Shown: positions 26,456 through 35,161, numbered from the stretch's first letter. The stretch is DNA of 64,000 bases from Desulfoscipio geothermicus (GCA_016841645.1 JAENYS010000001.1:1-64000), one strand, 5' to 3'. The notes: generated from the sequence alone by a model not told the origin. Numbers and translations: made by a program.

Positions 26456-27445
26456 ATGCTGGTATCATGGAACACCACCAATGCCTGTAACCTGTACTGC
26501 AAGCACTGCTACCGGGATTCGGGAACCCGGGCGGAGAAAGAGCTAAATACTGAAGAAGGTAAAAAGCTGATTGACGAAATAGCCGGAGCCGGCTTTAAAA
26601 TAATGATTTTTAGCGGCGGCGAGCCGCTGATGCGCGATGACATCTATGAACTGGTGCAATACGCTGCCGGCGCCGGGCTTCGCCCCGTGTTGGGTTCCAA
26701 CGGCACGCTCATCAACCCCGAAACTGCCGCCCGGCTAAAAAAAGCGGGCGCTATGGCGGTGGGTATCAGTTTGGACAGCACCGACCCGGCCAGGCATGAT
26801 GATTTCCGGGCTTCCTCCGGTGCCTGGCAGGGAGCAGTGGACGGCATGCGGGCCTGCCGGGAGGCCGGGCTGCTCTTTCAGGTGCACACCACGGTGATGG
26901 AATGGAACAGCGTGGAAATCGAAGCGCTAACCGACCTGTCCGTAAATCTGGGTGCCAGGGGGCATCACATTTTCTTTATGGTGCCCACAGGCCGGGCGGT
27001 AAATATTGAAACTGAAACACTACGCGCCGAGCAATATGAAGAATTACTGCACCGGATTATCGTCAAGCAAGGCCAGGTGGATATAGAGCTCAAGCCCACC
27101 TGCGCACCCCAGTTCATGCGCATCGCCAGGCAAATGGGGGTGGATATGCGTTTCAGCCGCGGCTGCCTGGCCGGAACGGCCTACTGTATCATCAGTCCCC
27201 TCGGTGACGTACAACCCTGCGCTTATCTTAATATCCCCCTGGGCAATGTACGCAAGGTTCCTTTTCATCAAATATGGCGCGATAACGAAGTGCTGCAGAA
27301 ACTGCGCACTATGGAATACAGCGGGGGATGCGGCACCTGCCGGTTTACCAAAATTTGCGGCGGCTGCCGGGCTAGGGCCTATTATTACCACGGCGATTAC
27401 ATGGCCGAGGAACCCTGGTGCCTTTATCATGGAAGAAAGGGATAA
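26456..27445 (+). CDS. ahbD: Heme synthase from Fe-coproporphyrin III (radical SAM, AhbD/NirJ2)
   Basis: A 329-residue radical SAM protein with CNLYCKHCYRDSG, MIFSGGEPLMRDDIYELV and a C-terminal auxiliary cluster region (CGTCRFTKICGGCRARAY and EEPWC). AhbD oxidatively decarboxylates two propionates of Fe-coproporphyrin III to vinyl groups, giving heme b. It is followed 7 bases later by ahbA. The distinction from AhbC rests on length and motif spacing. Confidence 0.88.
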   Translation: MLVSWNTTNACNLYCKHCYRDSGTRAEKELNTEEGKKLIDEIAGAGFKIMIFSGGEPLMRDDIYELVQYAAGAGLRPVLGSNGTLINPETAARLKKAGAMAVGISLDSTDPARHDDFRASSGAWQGAVDGMRACREAGLLFQVHTTVMEWNSVEIEALTDLSVNLGARGHHIFFMVPTGRAVNIETETLRAEQYEELLHRIIVKQGQVDIELKPTCAPQFMRIARQMGVDMRFSRGCLAGTAYCIISPLGDVQPCAYLNIPLGNVRKVPFHQIWRDNEVLQKLRTMEYSGGCGTCRFTKICGGCRARAYYYHGDYMAEEPWCLYHGRKG

Positions 27446-27452
27446 TTAGCCC

Positions 27453-27926
27453 ATGAATGTTGATCAAACCGATAAGCACCTGTTGCATATTATTCAGTCC
27501 AATTTCCCTGTGGTCCGGCGACCTTTCGAGGAAATCGGGCAGCATCTCGGCATTAGCGAGCAGGAAGTGCTGGAGCGCATTGCCCGGCTGCAGCAGGCCG
27601 GTATTATCCGGCGACTGGGCGGGCTGTTTAATTCCCGTAAAATTGGCTATACCGGTACTTTGTGCGCTCTGCAGGTACCCGAGGCGGACATTGACCGGGT
27701 GTCCCAAATAATCAACGGTTATCCAGGCATAACCCATAACTACCTGCGCAACCACCGCTATAATATGTGGTTTACATTGATTGCCCCGTCGGAACAGCAT
27801 ATTAATACCATATTAAATGAAATAAAACAAAAAACCGGCCTGGCGGATTTATTAAACTTGCCGGCCGTCGATATTTTCAAAGTACGCGTTAATTTTAACC
27901 TGTCCGAGGTGCAAAATGTTGACTGA
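27453..27926 (+). CDS. ahbA: Siroheme decarboxylase subunit A
   Basis: A 157-residue Lrp/AsnC-like protein: winged-helix start (LLHIIQSNFPVVRRPFEEIGQHLG, RIARLQQAGIIRRLGGLFNSRKIGYTGTL) and a C-terminal RAM-like domain with the NHRYNMWFTL active-site region. With AhbB it removes two acetate carboxyls of siroheme, the first step of the Ahb heme route. Despite the DNA-binding fold these proteins act as enzymes. The 3' end overlaps ahbB by 11 bases. Confidence 0.9.
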   Translation: MNVDQTDKHLLHIIQSNFPVVRRPFEEIGQHLGISEQEVLERIARLQQAGIIRRLGGLFNSRKIGYTGTLCALQVPEADIDRVSQIINGYPGITHNYLRNHRYNMWFTLIAPSEQHINTILNEIKQKTGLADLLNLPAVDIFKVRVNFNLSEVQNVD

Positions 27927-28386
27927 ACTGGAAAAGCAGATTATCAGAGAATTGCAGCAAGGTCTGCCCCTGGTGGAAAGGCCTTACCTGGTTATAGCCC
28001 AAAGGCTTGGTATACCAGAAGATGAATTAATGGATAAAATTAATGAAATGATAGGCAATGGCATTATTCGCCGTTTCGGGGCGGCCCTGCGCCACCAGGA
28101 TCTCGGCTATACCGCCAACGCTATGGTGGTGTGGGATGTGCCCGAGGAACAGGCCTCCGGCACCGGCCGGCTGCTGGCCGGATTGGCCAAAGTAACCCAT
28201 TGTTACCAGCGCCCCCGGCGGCCCGGCTGGCCCTACAACATATTTACCGTTATTCACGGGCAAACCCGTGACCAGTGTGAACAATTTGCTGCCGTGATGG
28301 CCGAAAAAATTGGTGTATCCAACTATATGCTGCTGTTTAGCACCACTGAATTAAAAAAAAGCAGCATGCAATATTTTATTGATTAG
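27916..28386 (+). CDS. ahbB: Siroheme decarboxylase subunit B
   Basis: A 156-residue paralogue of AhbA with the same layout: GLPLVERPYLVIAQRLGI, IIRRFGAALRHQDLGYTANAMV and the active-site segment CYQRPRRPGWPYNIFTVIHG. Together they form the heterodimeric siroheme decarboxylase. It overlaps ahbA and lies 12 bases before hemL. Confidence 0.9.
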   Translation: MLTELEKQIIRELQQGLPLVERPYLVIAQRLGIPEDELMDKINEMIGNGIIRRFGAALRHQDLGYTANAMVVWDVPEEQASGTGRLLAGLAKVTHCYQRPRRPGWPYNIFTVIHGQTRDQCEQFAAVMAEKIGVSNYMLLFSTTELKKSSMQYFID

Positions 28387-28398
28387 GACGGTGATCCT

Positions 28399-29697
28399 GT
28401 GCATAATGGCTTTAACAAGTCAGCCCAATTATATGAAGAAGCCACAAACTATATCCCCGGTGGCGTAAATAGCCCGGTGCGGGCCTTTCAACCGGTCGGG
28501 GGCACCCCGGTATTCATCGCTAAAGGTGAAGGGGCTCTGCTAACCGATGTGGACGGCAATACATACATTGATTACGTGGACTCCTGGGGACCGCTGTTGC
28601 TTGGCCACCGCCATCCCGAGGTGGTCAAGGCACTGCAAAACTGCCTGGAGATAGGCACCAGTTTCGGTGCCCCCACCGAGTTGGAAACTGTGCTGGCGAA
28701 AATGATCGTTGACGCCCTGCCGGCTGTAGATATGGTCAGGCTGGTGAATTCGGGCACCGAAGCAACCATGAGTGCCATCAGACTGGCCAGAGGTTACACC
28801 AATCGTAACAAAATTGTCAAATTTGCCGGGTGTTACCACGGGCACGCCGATTTCCTGTTAATTAAAGCGGGCTCCGGCGCCTTAACCCTTGGAGTCCCTA
28901 CGAGCCCGGGCGTCCCCGCGAGCACAGCCGAACATACTATTATCGCGCCCTATAACAACCTTGAGACGTTACAGGAAATTTTCCGCCAGGCGGGAGAAGA
29001 TATCGCAGCGGTAATTGTTGAACCGGTGGCCGGCAACATGGGCGTAATTCCACCGGCACCGGGTTTTCTGGCGGGCCTGCGCAAATTGACTGAACAATAC
29101 GGGGCCCTGCTCATTATTGACGAGGTAATGACCGGCTTCCGCGTGGCTTACGGCGGGGCCCAGGTGCTGTATGACATTGAACCCGACCTTACCACCCTGG
29201 GTAAAATTATCGGCGGTGGTTTGCCCGTGGGAGCTTACGCCGGTAAACGGGAAATCATGTCCGCGGTAGCCCCGGCGGGACCGGTTTACCAAGCGGGTAC
29301 TCTGTCCGGCAACCCACTGGCGGTAACAGCCGGAATTACCACGCTGCAGTTGTTGCGCCGGCCAGGCGTATACGATGCATTGGAGCAAAAATCAGCCCGT
29401 TTGGAGCAAGGTTTGCGGCAAGCAGCGGCGGAAGCAAGTCTGGAATTGACCTTCAACCGGGTGGGATCTATGCTCTGCACATTCTTTACCAGTGAACCGG
29501 TAACAGATTACGATTCGGCTGCCAAATCCGATACAAAACAGTTTGCCGAATTCTTTGCAGGCATGCTGCAAAGAGGCATTTACCTGGCCCCCTCCCAGTT
29601 TGAAGCAGCCTTTATGTCCCTGGCCCATTCCGATGAACAAATCAACTACACCGTCGAGGCCGCCCGCGCTGTGTTTAAAGATATAAAAAAGTATTAA
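28399..29697 (+). CDS. hemL: Glutamate-1-semialdehyde 2,1-aminomutase
   Basis: A 432-residue PLP enzyme (class III aminotransferase fold) making 5-aminolevulinate. It has [47 protein letters not shown] and the PLP-lysine in [18 protein letters not shown]. The start is GTG after GGACGGTGATC. It ends the long tetrapyrrole gene run; no strong terminator follows. Confidence 0.95.
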   Translation: MHNGFNKSAQLYEEATNYIPGGVNSPVRAFQPVGGTPVFIAKGEGALLTDVDGNTYIDYVDSWGPLLLGHRHPEVVKALQNCLEIGTSFGAPTELETVLAKMIVDALPAVDMVRLVNSGTEATMSAIRLARGYTNRNKIVKFAGCYHGHADFLLIKAGSGALTLGVPTSPGVPASTAEHTIIAPYNNLETLQEIFRQAGEDIAAVIVEPVAGNMGVIPPAPGFLAGLRKLTEQYGALLIIDEVMTGFRVAYGGAQVLYDIEPDLTTLGKIIGGGLPVGAYAGKREIMSAVAPAGPVYQAGTLSGNPLAVTAGITTLQLLRRPGVYDALEQKSARLEQGLRQAAAEASLELTFNRVGSMLCTFFTSEPVTDYDSAAKSDTKQFAEFFAGMLQRGIYLAPSQFEAAFMSLAHSDEQINYTVEAARAVFKDIKKY

Positions 29698-29735
29698 TTA
29701 ATTCAACCAAACGACAAAAAAAATTTTTTATCCCT

Positions 29736-29764
29736 TTGACATCAAAGATTTCACATGTTATAAA
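29736..29764 (+). promoter_or_regulatory. Sigma-A promoter of rex
   Basis: Perfect TTGACA (29736-29741), 17-base spacer, TATAAA (29759-29764), 91 bases before the rex start. The -35 lies within TTTGACATCAAA, a partial palindrome. Confidence 0.8.
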
Positions 29765-29854
29765 GAAGTTATACAATTATTTGAAAATTATAACAAAAGT
29801 TAAAGTAACTGCATAGAGACCAGCTCAGAGAAAAGAAAGAGCGCGGGTGAGATA

Positions 29855-30496
29855 TTGAAAACTTTAAGAGTTCCGGAAGCAACAGTATCAAGGCTGTCCA
29901 TTTACTCCAGGTTCCTGGAAAGGTTGGACAAAAACGGTATCACCACAGTTTCATCGGGTGAGATAGCTGATGGAGTAGGGGTAAGCCCTGCCCAAGTCCG
30001 GAAAGATTTGGCCTATTTTGGTGATTTCGGTACCCGGGGCGTAGGATACAATGTCAAAGACTTGCTGAAATATACACTAAAAATACTCGGTTTGGATCAG
30101 GAATGGCCACTGGCCATTGTAGGAGCAGGTAACCTCGGATTTGCCTTGTGTACAAACCGAAGTTTAAGCATAAGAGGCTTTCGTATTGCCGGCGTGTTTG
30201 ATAATAATTCCACCCGGGTTGGTAAACGAATTGGCAATCTAGAGATAAAGCCACTGGCGCAGTTCCCTGAAATAGTCAAAAAAGAAAACATCCGCATTGG
30301 GGTAATAGCAGTTCATACAAGTTTGGCTCAGGAAGTGGCCGATATAATGGTAAAGAGCGGTATGCAGGCTATATTGAATTTCTCTCCGGCAACTATAAAC
30401 GTACCGGATGGTATTGAAATACGCAATGTTGATTTATCCATAAAGCTGGAATTAATAACTTTTAACCTGGGCCTGAGAACTGCCCAAAACCTGTAG
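29855..30496 (+). CDS. rex: Redox-sensing transcriptional repressor Rex
   Basis: A 213-residue repressor that senses NADH/NAD+. The winged helix contains [35 protein letters not shown], and the Rossmann domain has [13 protein letters not shown] and [13 protein letters not shown]. The start is TTG at 29855 with GGGTGAG ahead. In Firmicutes Rex controls fermentative and hydrogenase-type genes when NADH is high; the hydrogenase and Flx operons here are plausible targets, but I found no clear Rex operator upstream of them. Confidence 0.93.
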   Translation: MKTLRVPEATVSRLSIYSRFLERLDKNGITTVSSGEIADGVGVSPAQVRKDLAYFGDFGTRGVGYNVKDLLKYTLKILGLDQEWPLAIVGAGNLGFALCTNRSLSIRGFRIAGVFDNNSTRVGKRIGNLEIKPLAQFPEIVKKENIRIGVIAVHTSLAQEVADIMVKSGMQAILNFSPATINVPDGIEIRNVDLSIKLELITFNLGLRTAQNL

Positions 30497-30518
30497 CTGA
30501 TTATGGGAGCTTAATTAC

Positions 30519-30711
30519 ATGCCTAATCTTTATACGCTGGATATTAAATCCACAAGGCGGGAACAATTTATCGACATGACTACCGACATCAGTATGCTGA
30601 TCAACAAAAGCGGCGCTACTGACTGAAGGGGTATGCCATATTTACGTACCGCATACCACCGCAGGCGTGACTATCAATGAAGGGCACGACCCCAGCGTTA
30701 TTCACGAATAA
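30519..30711 (+). pseudogene. YjbQ/UPF0047 family protein, frameshifted and truncated
   Basis: The first frame reads MPNLYTLDIKSTRREQFIDM and ends SGATD-stop near 30624. One base offset restores [19 protein letters not shown] then GHDPSVIHE before a second stop. [10 protein letters not shown] is the hallmark of the UPF0047 family (about 135 residues), so one indel and a premature end have inactivated it. Confidence 0.75.
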
Positions 30712-30788
30712 TTATCATGAGAATCATAGCATTATGACATTGACATTATCCTCTTTTTAGAGTAAAATAAATTTTGCGTTCGGTAATT

Positions 30789-30866
30789 CGGGATGTAGCG
30801 CAGTTTGGCTAGCGCGCTTGCCTTGGGAGCAAGAGGCCGGGGGTTCAAATCCCTCCATCCCGACCA
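30789..30866 (+). tRNA. tRNA-Pro (UGG)
   Basis: A cloverleaf with CGGGATG/CATCCCG acceptor, anticodon stem CTTGC-CTTGGGA-GCAAG giving TGG, T-loop GTTCAAATC and encoded CCA. First of three tandem tRNA genes. Confidence 0.95.
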
Positions 30867-30893
30867 CTTTAAAAATATCTTAAATAATATATA

Positions 30894-30979
<86 letters not shown>

Positions 30980-30985
30980 TAATAA

Positions 30986-31060
30986 TGGGGCGTAGCCAAG
31001 CGGTAAGGCAACGGGCTCTGAATCCGTCATTCGATGGTTCAAATCCATCCGTCCCAGCCA
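30986..31060 (+). tRNA. tRNA-Gln (CUG)
   Basis: Acceptor TGGGGCG pairs with the 3' CGTCCCA; anticodon loop CTCTGAA gives CTG; encoded CCA. Only 6 bases separate it from tRNA-Tyr. Confidence 0.9.
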
Positions 31061-31064
31061 GAAT

Positions 31065-31102
31065 AAAGCCAGTATTCGCAAAGAATTGGGAGTACTGGCT
31101 TT
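31065..31102 (+). terminator. Terminator-like hairpin after the tRNA cluster
   Basis: AAAGCCAGTA pairs with TACTGGCTTT across an 18-base loop. It is copy 1 of a repeated hairpin cassette (see 31435). Confidence 0.7.
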
Positions 31103-31124
31103 ACTATTTCCAGCGTAAGAGTTG
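31065..31124 (+). repeat. Hairpin cassette, copy 1
   Basis: The hairpin AAAGCCAGTAT..CGCA..GGCTTT is followed by CTATTTCC and AGCGTAAGAGTTG (31112-31124). The same order and 13-base tail recur at 31435-31497. Confidence 0.6.
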
Positions 31125-31331
31125 GTGTAGTAGGGATAGTTTAGTGTTAATGAATCCAACAGATGGCTAAACAAGTATCATACAATAAAAAAAATTTTCA
31201 ATTATCTCATAATTTATGCATTTACAACCACTTATTACCTTGAAAATATATTATTATATGTTAAAATTAATTATCTTAAAAAAAAATATGATATTTTTTT
31301 TCCAATACAACTCCTCCTCTACCTATTTTAC

Positions 31332-31362
31332 CTGTAGTTGATAAACTACAGCTTTTTTTTGT
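31332..31362 (+). terminator. Rho-independent terminator
   Basis: CTGTAGTT pairs with AACTACAG around GATA and is followed by C and a run of eight or more T. No gene sits directly upstream; it may end read-through from the tRNA genes. Confidence 0.75.
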
Positions 31363-31434
31363 TTTTTTATGCGCACGGGAAAACCACTTTTATTTAAGGT
31401 GAAACGGTATGGAGAAATTTATAAACTCTAAAGA

Positions 31435-31497
31435 AGAAAAGCCAGTATCCGCATTAATTTGCGAGTGCCGGCTTTTCTATTTATAGCGTAAGAGTTG
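31435..31497 (+). repeat. Hairpin cassette, copy 2
   Basis: AGAAAAGCC (31435-31443) pairs with GGCTTTTCT (31470-31478), with CGCA/TGCG inside, followed by CTATTTAT and the same AGCGTAAGAGTTG tail (31485-31497). Loop sequence differs from copy 1 while the stem is kept. Confidence 0.6.
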
Positions 31498-31535
31498 TCG
31501 TAATGACTTAATTGTGTTATGTGCAGTGATGGTTA

Positions 31536-31664
31536 TTACGTACTGGGCCGGTTTACTCCATTTATTCTCTGCCTTTTTTTCATATCGGCGGCTTTGCCCA
31601 TATTCCATACCGGGCGATAACCTGTATAATTTTTTGCTAATAAACCTGCAACTCTTTTCGCCAA
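31536..31664 (-). CDS. Small basic protein, 42 residues, unknown function
   Basis: On the minus strand a TTG start at 31664 is preceded by CTGGAGGTGTTAAA, a strong ribosome binding site at good spacing. The product (MAKRVAGLLAKNYTGYRPV...) is basic with no membrane segment and no recognised family. The strong site makes translation believable. Confidence 0.45.
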   Translation of the reverse strand: MAKRVAGLLAKNYTGYRPVWNMGKAADMKKRQRINGVNRPST

Positions 31665-31825
31665 TTTAACACCTCCAGGTAAAACAAATTTATTTGCTTC
31701 TATACATAGCATAATTTTTTTTTTTCGATATTATGTATTAAATATTGCAGGATTTTATTTTCACAGCGTAGAATTTTTTGATATTCTATTTTATTCAATC
31801 AAAGACAGGAGAAGGTGAGTTAAAA

Positions 31826-32038
31826 ATGGCCGAAAAGAAAAAATTTAAGTTCAGTTATGTTTTAAATGTCGCTAAATGTATGGCCTGTGCAGCATGTGAA
31901 TTAGAATGCAATTTTAACGGAATTTACATTGATGATACTGCAAACTATGCCATTAACCTTGACAACTGTACCCGTTGCGGAAAGTGTTTCCGTGCATGCC
32001 CCAGCGGAGCAATTTCCAAAATCGAAATCGCAGCTTAG
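31826..32038 (+). CDS. Small 2[4Fe-4S] ferredoxin-like protein
   Basis: A 70-residue soluble protein with two cluster motifs, CMACAACELEC and CTRCGKCFRACP, plus a charged N-terminus (MAEKKKFKF). The second motif is classical; the first lacks the usual proline after the fourth cysteine and reads CN. It probably carries low-potential electrons in the cytoplasm. The start at 31826 has GAAGGTGAG upstream. It is a single gene preceding tRNA-Leu. Confidence 0.85.
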   Translation: MAEKKKFKFSYVLNVAKCMACAACELECNFNGIYIDDTANYAINLDNCTRCGKCFRACPSGAISKIEIAA

Positions 32039-32165
32039 TAACAAAGCTGCTTTTGCTATCGAAATCAGCTTTACTTTTTTAAATTAACTTGAAATGTTGA
32101 CATGCTACTTTAACTATGTTAATATAATTTTTGCGCGGATAAAGTAACAACTAAATAATTTGTAT

Positions 32166-32253
32166 GCGGCAGTGGCGGAATTGGCAGACGCGTAAGATTC
32201 AGGTTCTTATGGGCGCTATGCTCGTGGAGGTTCAAGTCCTCTCTGCCGCACCA
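32166..32253 (+). tRNA. tRNA-Leu (CAG)
   Basis: A class II tRNA with GCGGCAG/CTGCCGC acceptor, anticodon arm TAAGA-TTCAGGT-TCTTA giving CAG, long variable arm and encoded CCA. Confidence 0.95.
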
Positions 32254-32254
32254 A

Positions 32255-32286
32255 ACAAACCCCGGGAAACCCCGGGATTTGTTTTA
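32255..32286 (+). terminator. Terminator of tRNA-Leu
   Basis: AAACAAAC-CCCGGG pairs with CCCGGG-ATTTGTTT around a short loop, ending in TTTTAT, directly after the CCA. Confidence 0.7.
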
Positions 32287-32300
32287 TCCCTTTCCACCTC

Positions 32301-32329
32301 AAAAAAAAGTCCGGCATCAAAAGCCGGAC
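32301..32329 (-). terminator. Minus-strand terminator hairpin without a gene
   Basis: Read on the minus strand, GTCCGGC and GCCGGAC form a 7 bp stem followed by eight T. No minus-strand gene ends here; it may be a relic or prevent antisense entry into tRNA-Leu. Confidence 0.5.
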
Positions 32330-32522
32330 GGGGAGAGATAGAACTCACCAAAGCGGAGTATTTATAATATAACCGGTAATACAAATCATTATGCATTGAC
32401 CGGCAAACTATTTTACCCGGGATTATTCCTTTTTATCGCAATATGTTTAAACAACCTAATTAATATAAAAACATAATTTCGTCGAAATATAACGAAATGT
32501 TTAAGTCATAAATAATGGACAA

Positions 32523-32561
32523 CCCCTACTATAAATATATTGTATGAATAAGTAGGGGAGG
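32523..32561 (+). promoter_or_regulatory. Hairpin that would mask a ribosome binding site
   Basis: CCCCTACT (32523-32530) is an exact complement of AGTAGGGG (32551-32558), and the right arm contains most of the GGGGAGG site for the gene starting at 32569. Folding would block translation. Seen as sequence; regulation is inferred. Confidence 0.45.
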
Positions 32562-32568
32562 TTTATTT

Positions 32569-33660
32569 ATGCTTAAAAATATTATATTAACTACATTGAT
32601 ATGCATTTCAGCTTTTGTTTCCGAGGGTATCTTTTACCCGGCAGCAGCCACGGCCAGCAACCCGGACAACCCAAAAAAATACATTTTTTTGTTTTTCATA
32701 CAGGGTTTAAATGATACCGATCTAAATGGTTCTAGTCTGCCCAATATGAAAAAGCTGAAAAGTGAAGGCATCAGCTACCAGCATGTAACCAAAACGGTAC
32801 CGGCTAATGAACAGGCTGAATTCACAACCATTTTGGGACTACGAGACAACCATTTGCAATTAACCCGTGCACTCCAAGATAATAACATTGATTGCATTGC
32901 AGTGGATGGCACAGAGACAATAACCGCCTCACTGGCCAAGAAAAACCGGCTGGAATTAATCACGGAGAAAAACGATCAGCTGGCCCTAGATAAGTTCTTT
33001 CATAAAATAACTGAGCAGCCTTATCAGTTCGCGGCTATCCACCTGGATGACGCCAGCAGTAAGGACCAATCTAAAAATTTCTCGGAATCCTTTAAGTGGT
33101 CGATGGCCGACAACCAGGTGGGCAGAGTCATAAACCATCTTATTCGAACAGACAAGCTTGCCAATTCTACTATTATAATTACCGGCGGTGGGATTACGCC
33201 GCCTTTGGTCATATTTAATGGTGGCAATAATCAGCCGGAAAGTTTTCACCACTGCCGCCAGTTGGATATTGCACCAACGATATGCCAAATATTCGATATC
33301 ATAGCGCCTACTGATATGCCGGGGCATATCCTTTACGAAGTTCTAACTCCAACGAACAGCAAATCATTAACCAATAACCTTAAACATAGAATTAATGATT
33401 TACAAAAGGAGTGCAGGCAATATAATCAACAAATTAGCCTTTATGAAAAAGAGCAGCAATTTGTCCAAATACAAAAAGCAGATTTAAAGGAGAAAAGAGA
33501 AATTCTCCACAAAATTGTTTCGGAAAAAGACAGCACCATACAGCGGCTGAACATACAGATAAGCATATTAAAGTTATTCGGTACGATTATTTTTATAATC
33601 TTATTAACCGGGTACATATTTCAATATAGATGGCTGCGCAAGAAATTTCTTATATTTTAA
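32569..33660 (+). CDS. Membrane-anchored alkaline-phosphatase-like protein, apparently degenerate
   Basis: A 363-residue exported protein. It has a signal peptide (about residues 1-29), an extracytoplasmic domain with alkaline phosphatase/phosphodiesterase superfamily traits (SSLPNMKKLKSEGISY, DNQVGRVINHLI, LDIAPTICQIF), a predicted coiled coil (about 265-325) and one C-terminal membrane helix (about 330-353) with a basic tail. The usual metal ligands seem lost: the family DHG reads TGGGI here, and the N-terminal aspartate region reads FIQGLND. It may therefore be a non-catalytic relative. Single gene; neighbours give no clue. Confidence 0.6.
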   Translation: MLKNIILTTLICISAFVSEGIFYPAAATASNPDNPKKYIFLFFIQGLNDTDLNGSSLPNMKKLKSEGISYQHVTKTVPANEQAEFTTILGLRDNHLQLTRALQDNNIDCIAVDGTETITASLAKKNRLELITEKNDQLALDKFFHKITEQPYQFAAIHLDDASSKDQSKNFSESFKWSMADNQVGRVINHLIRTDKLANSTIIITGGGITPPLVIFNGGNNQPESFHHCRQLDIAPTICQIFDIIAPTDMPGHILYEVLTPTNSKSLTNNLKHRINDLQKECRQYNQQISLYEKEQQFVQIQKADLKEKREILHKIVSEKDSTIQRLNIQISILKLFGTIIFIILLTGYIFQYRWLRKKFLIF

Positions 33661-34118
33661 ATTTATAGTAACAAGAAATTCAGGTCAGGCTTTTTTATAT
33701 TTGAGCTTATAAAGAGAAAAAATGGCTGCCAATTACATTTCCATAATTTGTTTGATTAAAATTCCCTACCAATATCTGATAGGGAATTTATATTTGTAGC
33801 AATATTTTAGTACCCGGTAATGGAATTTTACTACAATTTATCACTACAGTCTAATTAGTCAATTTTAATTTGCCAATTTTTGTTTGCATCATATTAAATG
33901 CAAATATTAATGAACGAGCAGGATTTCCAAGGGTACCTATAGAAAAATATGTCGAAGTGTGTCTAATTTTAAAAAAAATCAAAATAATTAAAACCTAACA
34001 GTCATACCATATCCATAATTGAAATTACTTATTATTCAAGCAAAATGCAGGAGATTGTTGATTTGTTGTTGAATTTTTTAAACTGGTTTCAAAATACTGT
34101 TCTCGAAAAAGAAATATT
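33661..34118. other. Long upstream region of the CODH/ACS operon
   Basis: No gene seen. It contains a terminator-like hairpin (AAATTCCCTA 33758-33767 with TAGGGAATTT 33780-33789) that may end the preceding gene. An inverted repeat TTTGCAT-N8-ATGCAAA at 33883-33904 lies about 215 bases before the sigma-54 promoter, a typical distance for an activator site. Confidence 0.5.
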
Positions 34119-34135
34119 TGGCACAAATATTGCAT
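34119..34135 (+). promoter_or_regulatory. Sigma-54 promoter of the CODH/ACS operon
   Basis: TGGCAC (34119-34124), AAATA, TTGCAT (34130-34135): GG and GC elements are exactly 10 bases apart, matching the -24/-12 consensus TGGCAC-N5-TTGCA. The expected start of transcription is near 34146, giving a leader of about 115 bases before cooC. A sigma-54 promoter requires an ATP-dependent activator, none of which is encoded in the window. Confidence 0.85.
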
Positions 34136-34261
34136 AATATAACGTCAATATGTTGCAAGCTACAATAATAACCAAGCCATGATTGAAATTTTATTTACAA
34201 CTGAATTTTTCGTCACTATGTACTTGTATAATTTTCTTACAACAGAGCAGGGGTGATAGCA

Positions 34262-35026
34262 ATGAAACTAGCCATATCAGGCAAAGGCGGTGTCGGAAAA
34301 ACAACCATTGCCGCAGCACTGGCCAAAATATTCGCCCAAAACGGCGGCACTGTTTATGCCATTGATGCCGATCCGGACGCCTGCCTGGCAGCGAGCATCG
34401 GCATACCCGATAATGAGGCGGCCAAAATAAAGCCCGTAGTAGATATGAAGAACGCTATTCGCAATAAAATTGGCGATGGTGCGTTTTACACTCTTAATCC
34501 AAAACTGGATGATTTCTTAGATGATTACAGTTATAAATTTGACAACATCCGTTTTTTACGCATGGGTGACCCGAAAAAGGGCGGCTCAGAGTGCTACTGC
34601 CGTGAGAACACTTTTTTGCATGCCCTAGTCACATCACTGTTGCTTGACCAAAAAGACACTGTAATTATGGATATGGGCGCCGGCATTGAACATTTAAGCA
34701 GGGGCACAGCCAGGGGAGTGGATGTAATGCTGGTGGTGGTGGAACCCAGCCGCAATAGTGTTAATACCGCCAAAAACGTGCAGAGGATGGCCAGTGAACT
34801 GGGTATTGCCAAGGTGGGTATTATCGCCAACAAAATTCGTACAGATAAAGAAAAGGAATTTATTAAGTCAAGTTTCCCAGGCAATACTATCCTGGGTTTG
34901 ATAAAATTTTCCGAGTCTATTTGGGCAAACGCTATGGAACCTTCTCCGGCCACGGAATTTAGAGGCGAATTACTGACGGAGATGCAGCAGGTTTGCCTTA
35001 AGATTTTGGAAGAGGCAGGTGTTTAA
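34262..35026 (+). CDS. cooC: CODH nickel-insertion ATPase CooC
   Basis: A 254-residue MinD/SIMIBI-class ATPase with deviant Walker A GKGGVGKTT and the Ni/Zn-binding CxC in GSECYCREN. It also has VIMDMGAGIEHLSRGTARGVD. The dimer matures the Ni-Fe-S cluster of carbon monoxide dehydrogenase. The ATG at 34262 follows AGGGGTGA; a GTG at 34253 is less likely. It leads the operon, 135 bases before acsA. Confidence 0.92.
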   Translation: MKLAISGKGGVGKTTIAAALAKIFAQNGGTVYAIDADPDACLAASIGIPDNEAAKIKPVVDMKNAIRNKIGDGAFYTLNPKLDDFLDDYSYKFDNIRFLRMGDPKKGGSECYCRENTFLHALVTSLLLDQKDTVIMDMGAGIEHLSRGTARGVDVMLVVVEPSRNSVNTAKNVQRMASELGIAKVGIIANKIRTDKEKEFIKSSFPGNTILGLIKFSESIWANAMEPSPATEFRGELLTEMQQVCLKILEEAGV

Positions 35027-35161
35027 ATACAACATTAACAGTATATATAATTGCCAATCAGCGGAACAGTCGGGAGCTCTGGGGTGAGCTTCTCCGGCTG
35101 CAACCATATCTAAGTTAGATATAAGTCTAATTGATTAACTTTTATTAAGGAGGTTAAAATA

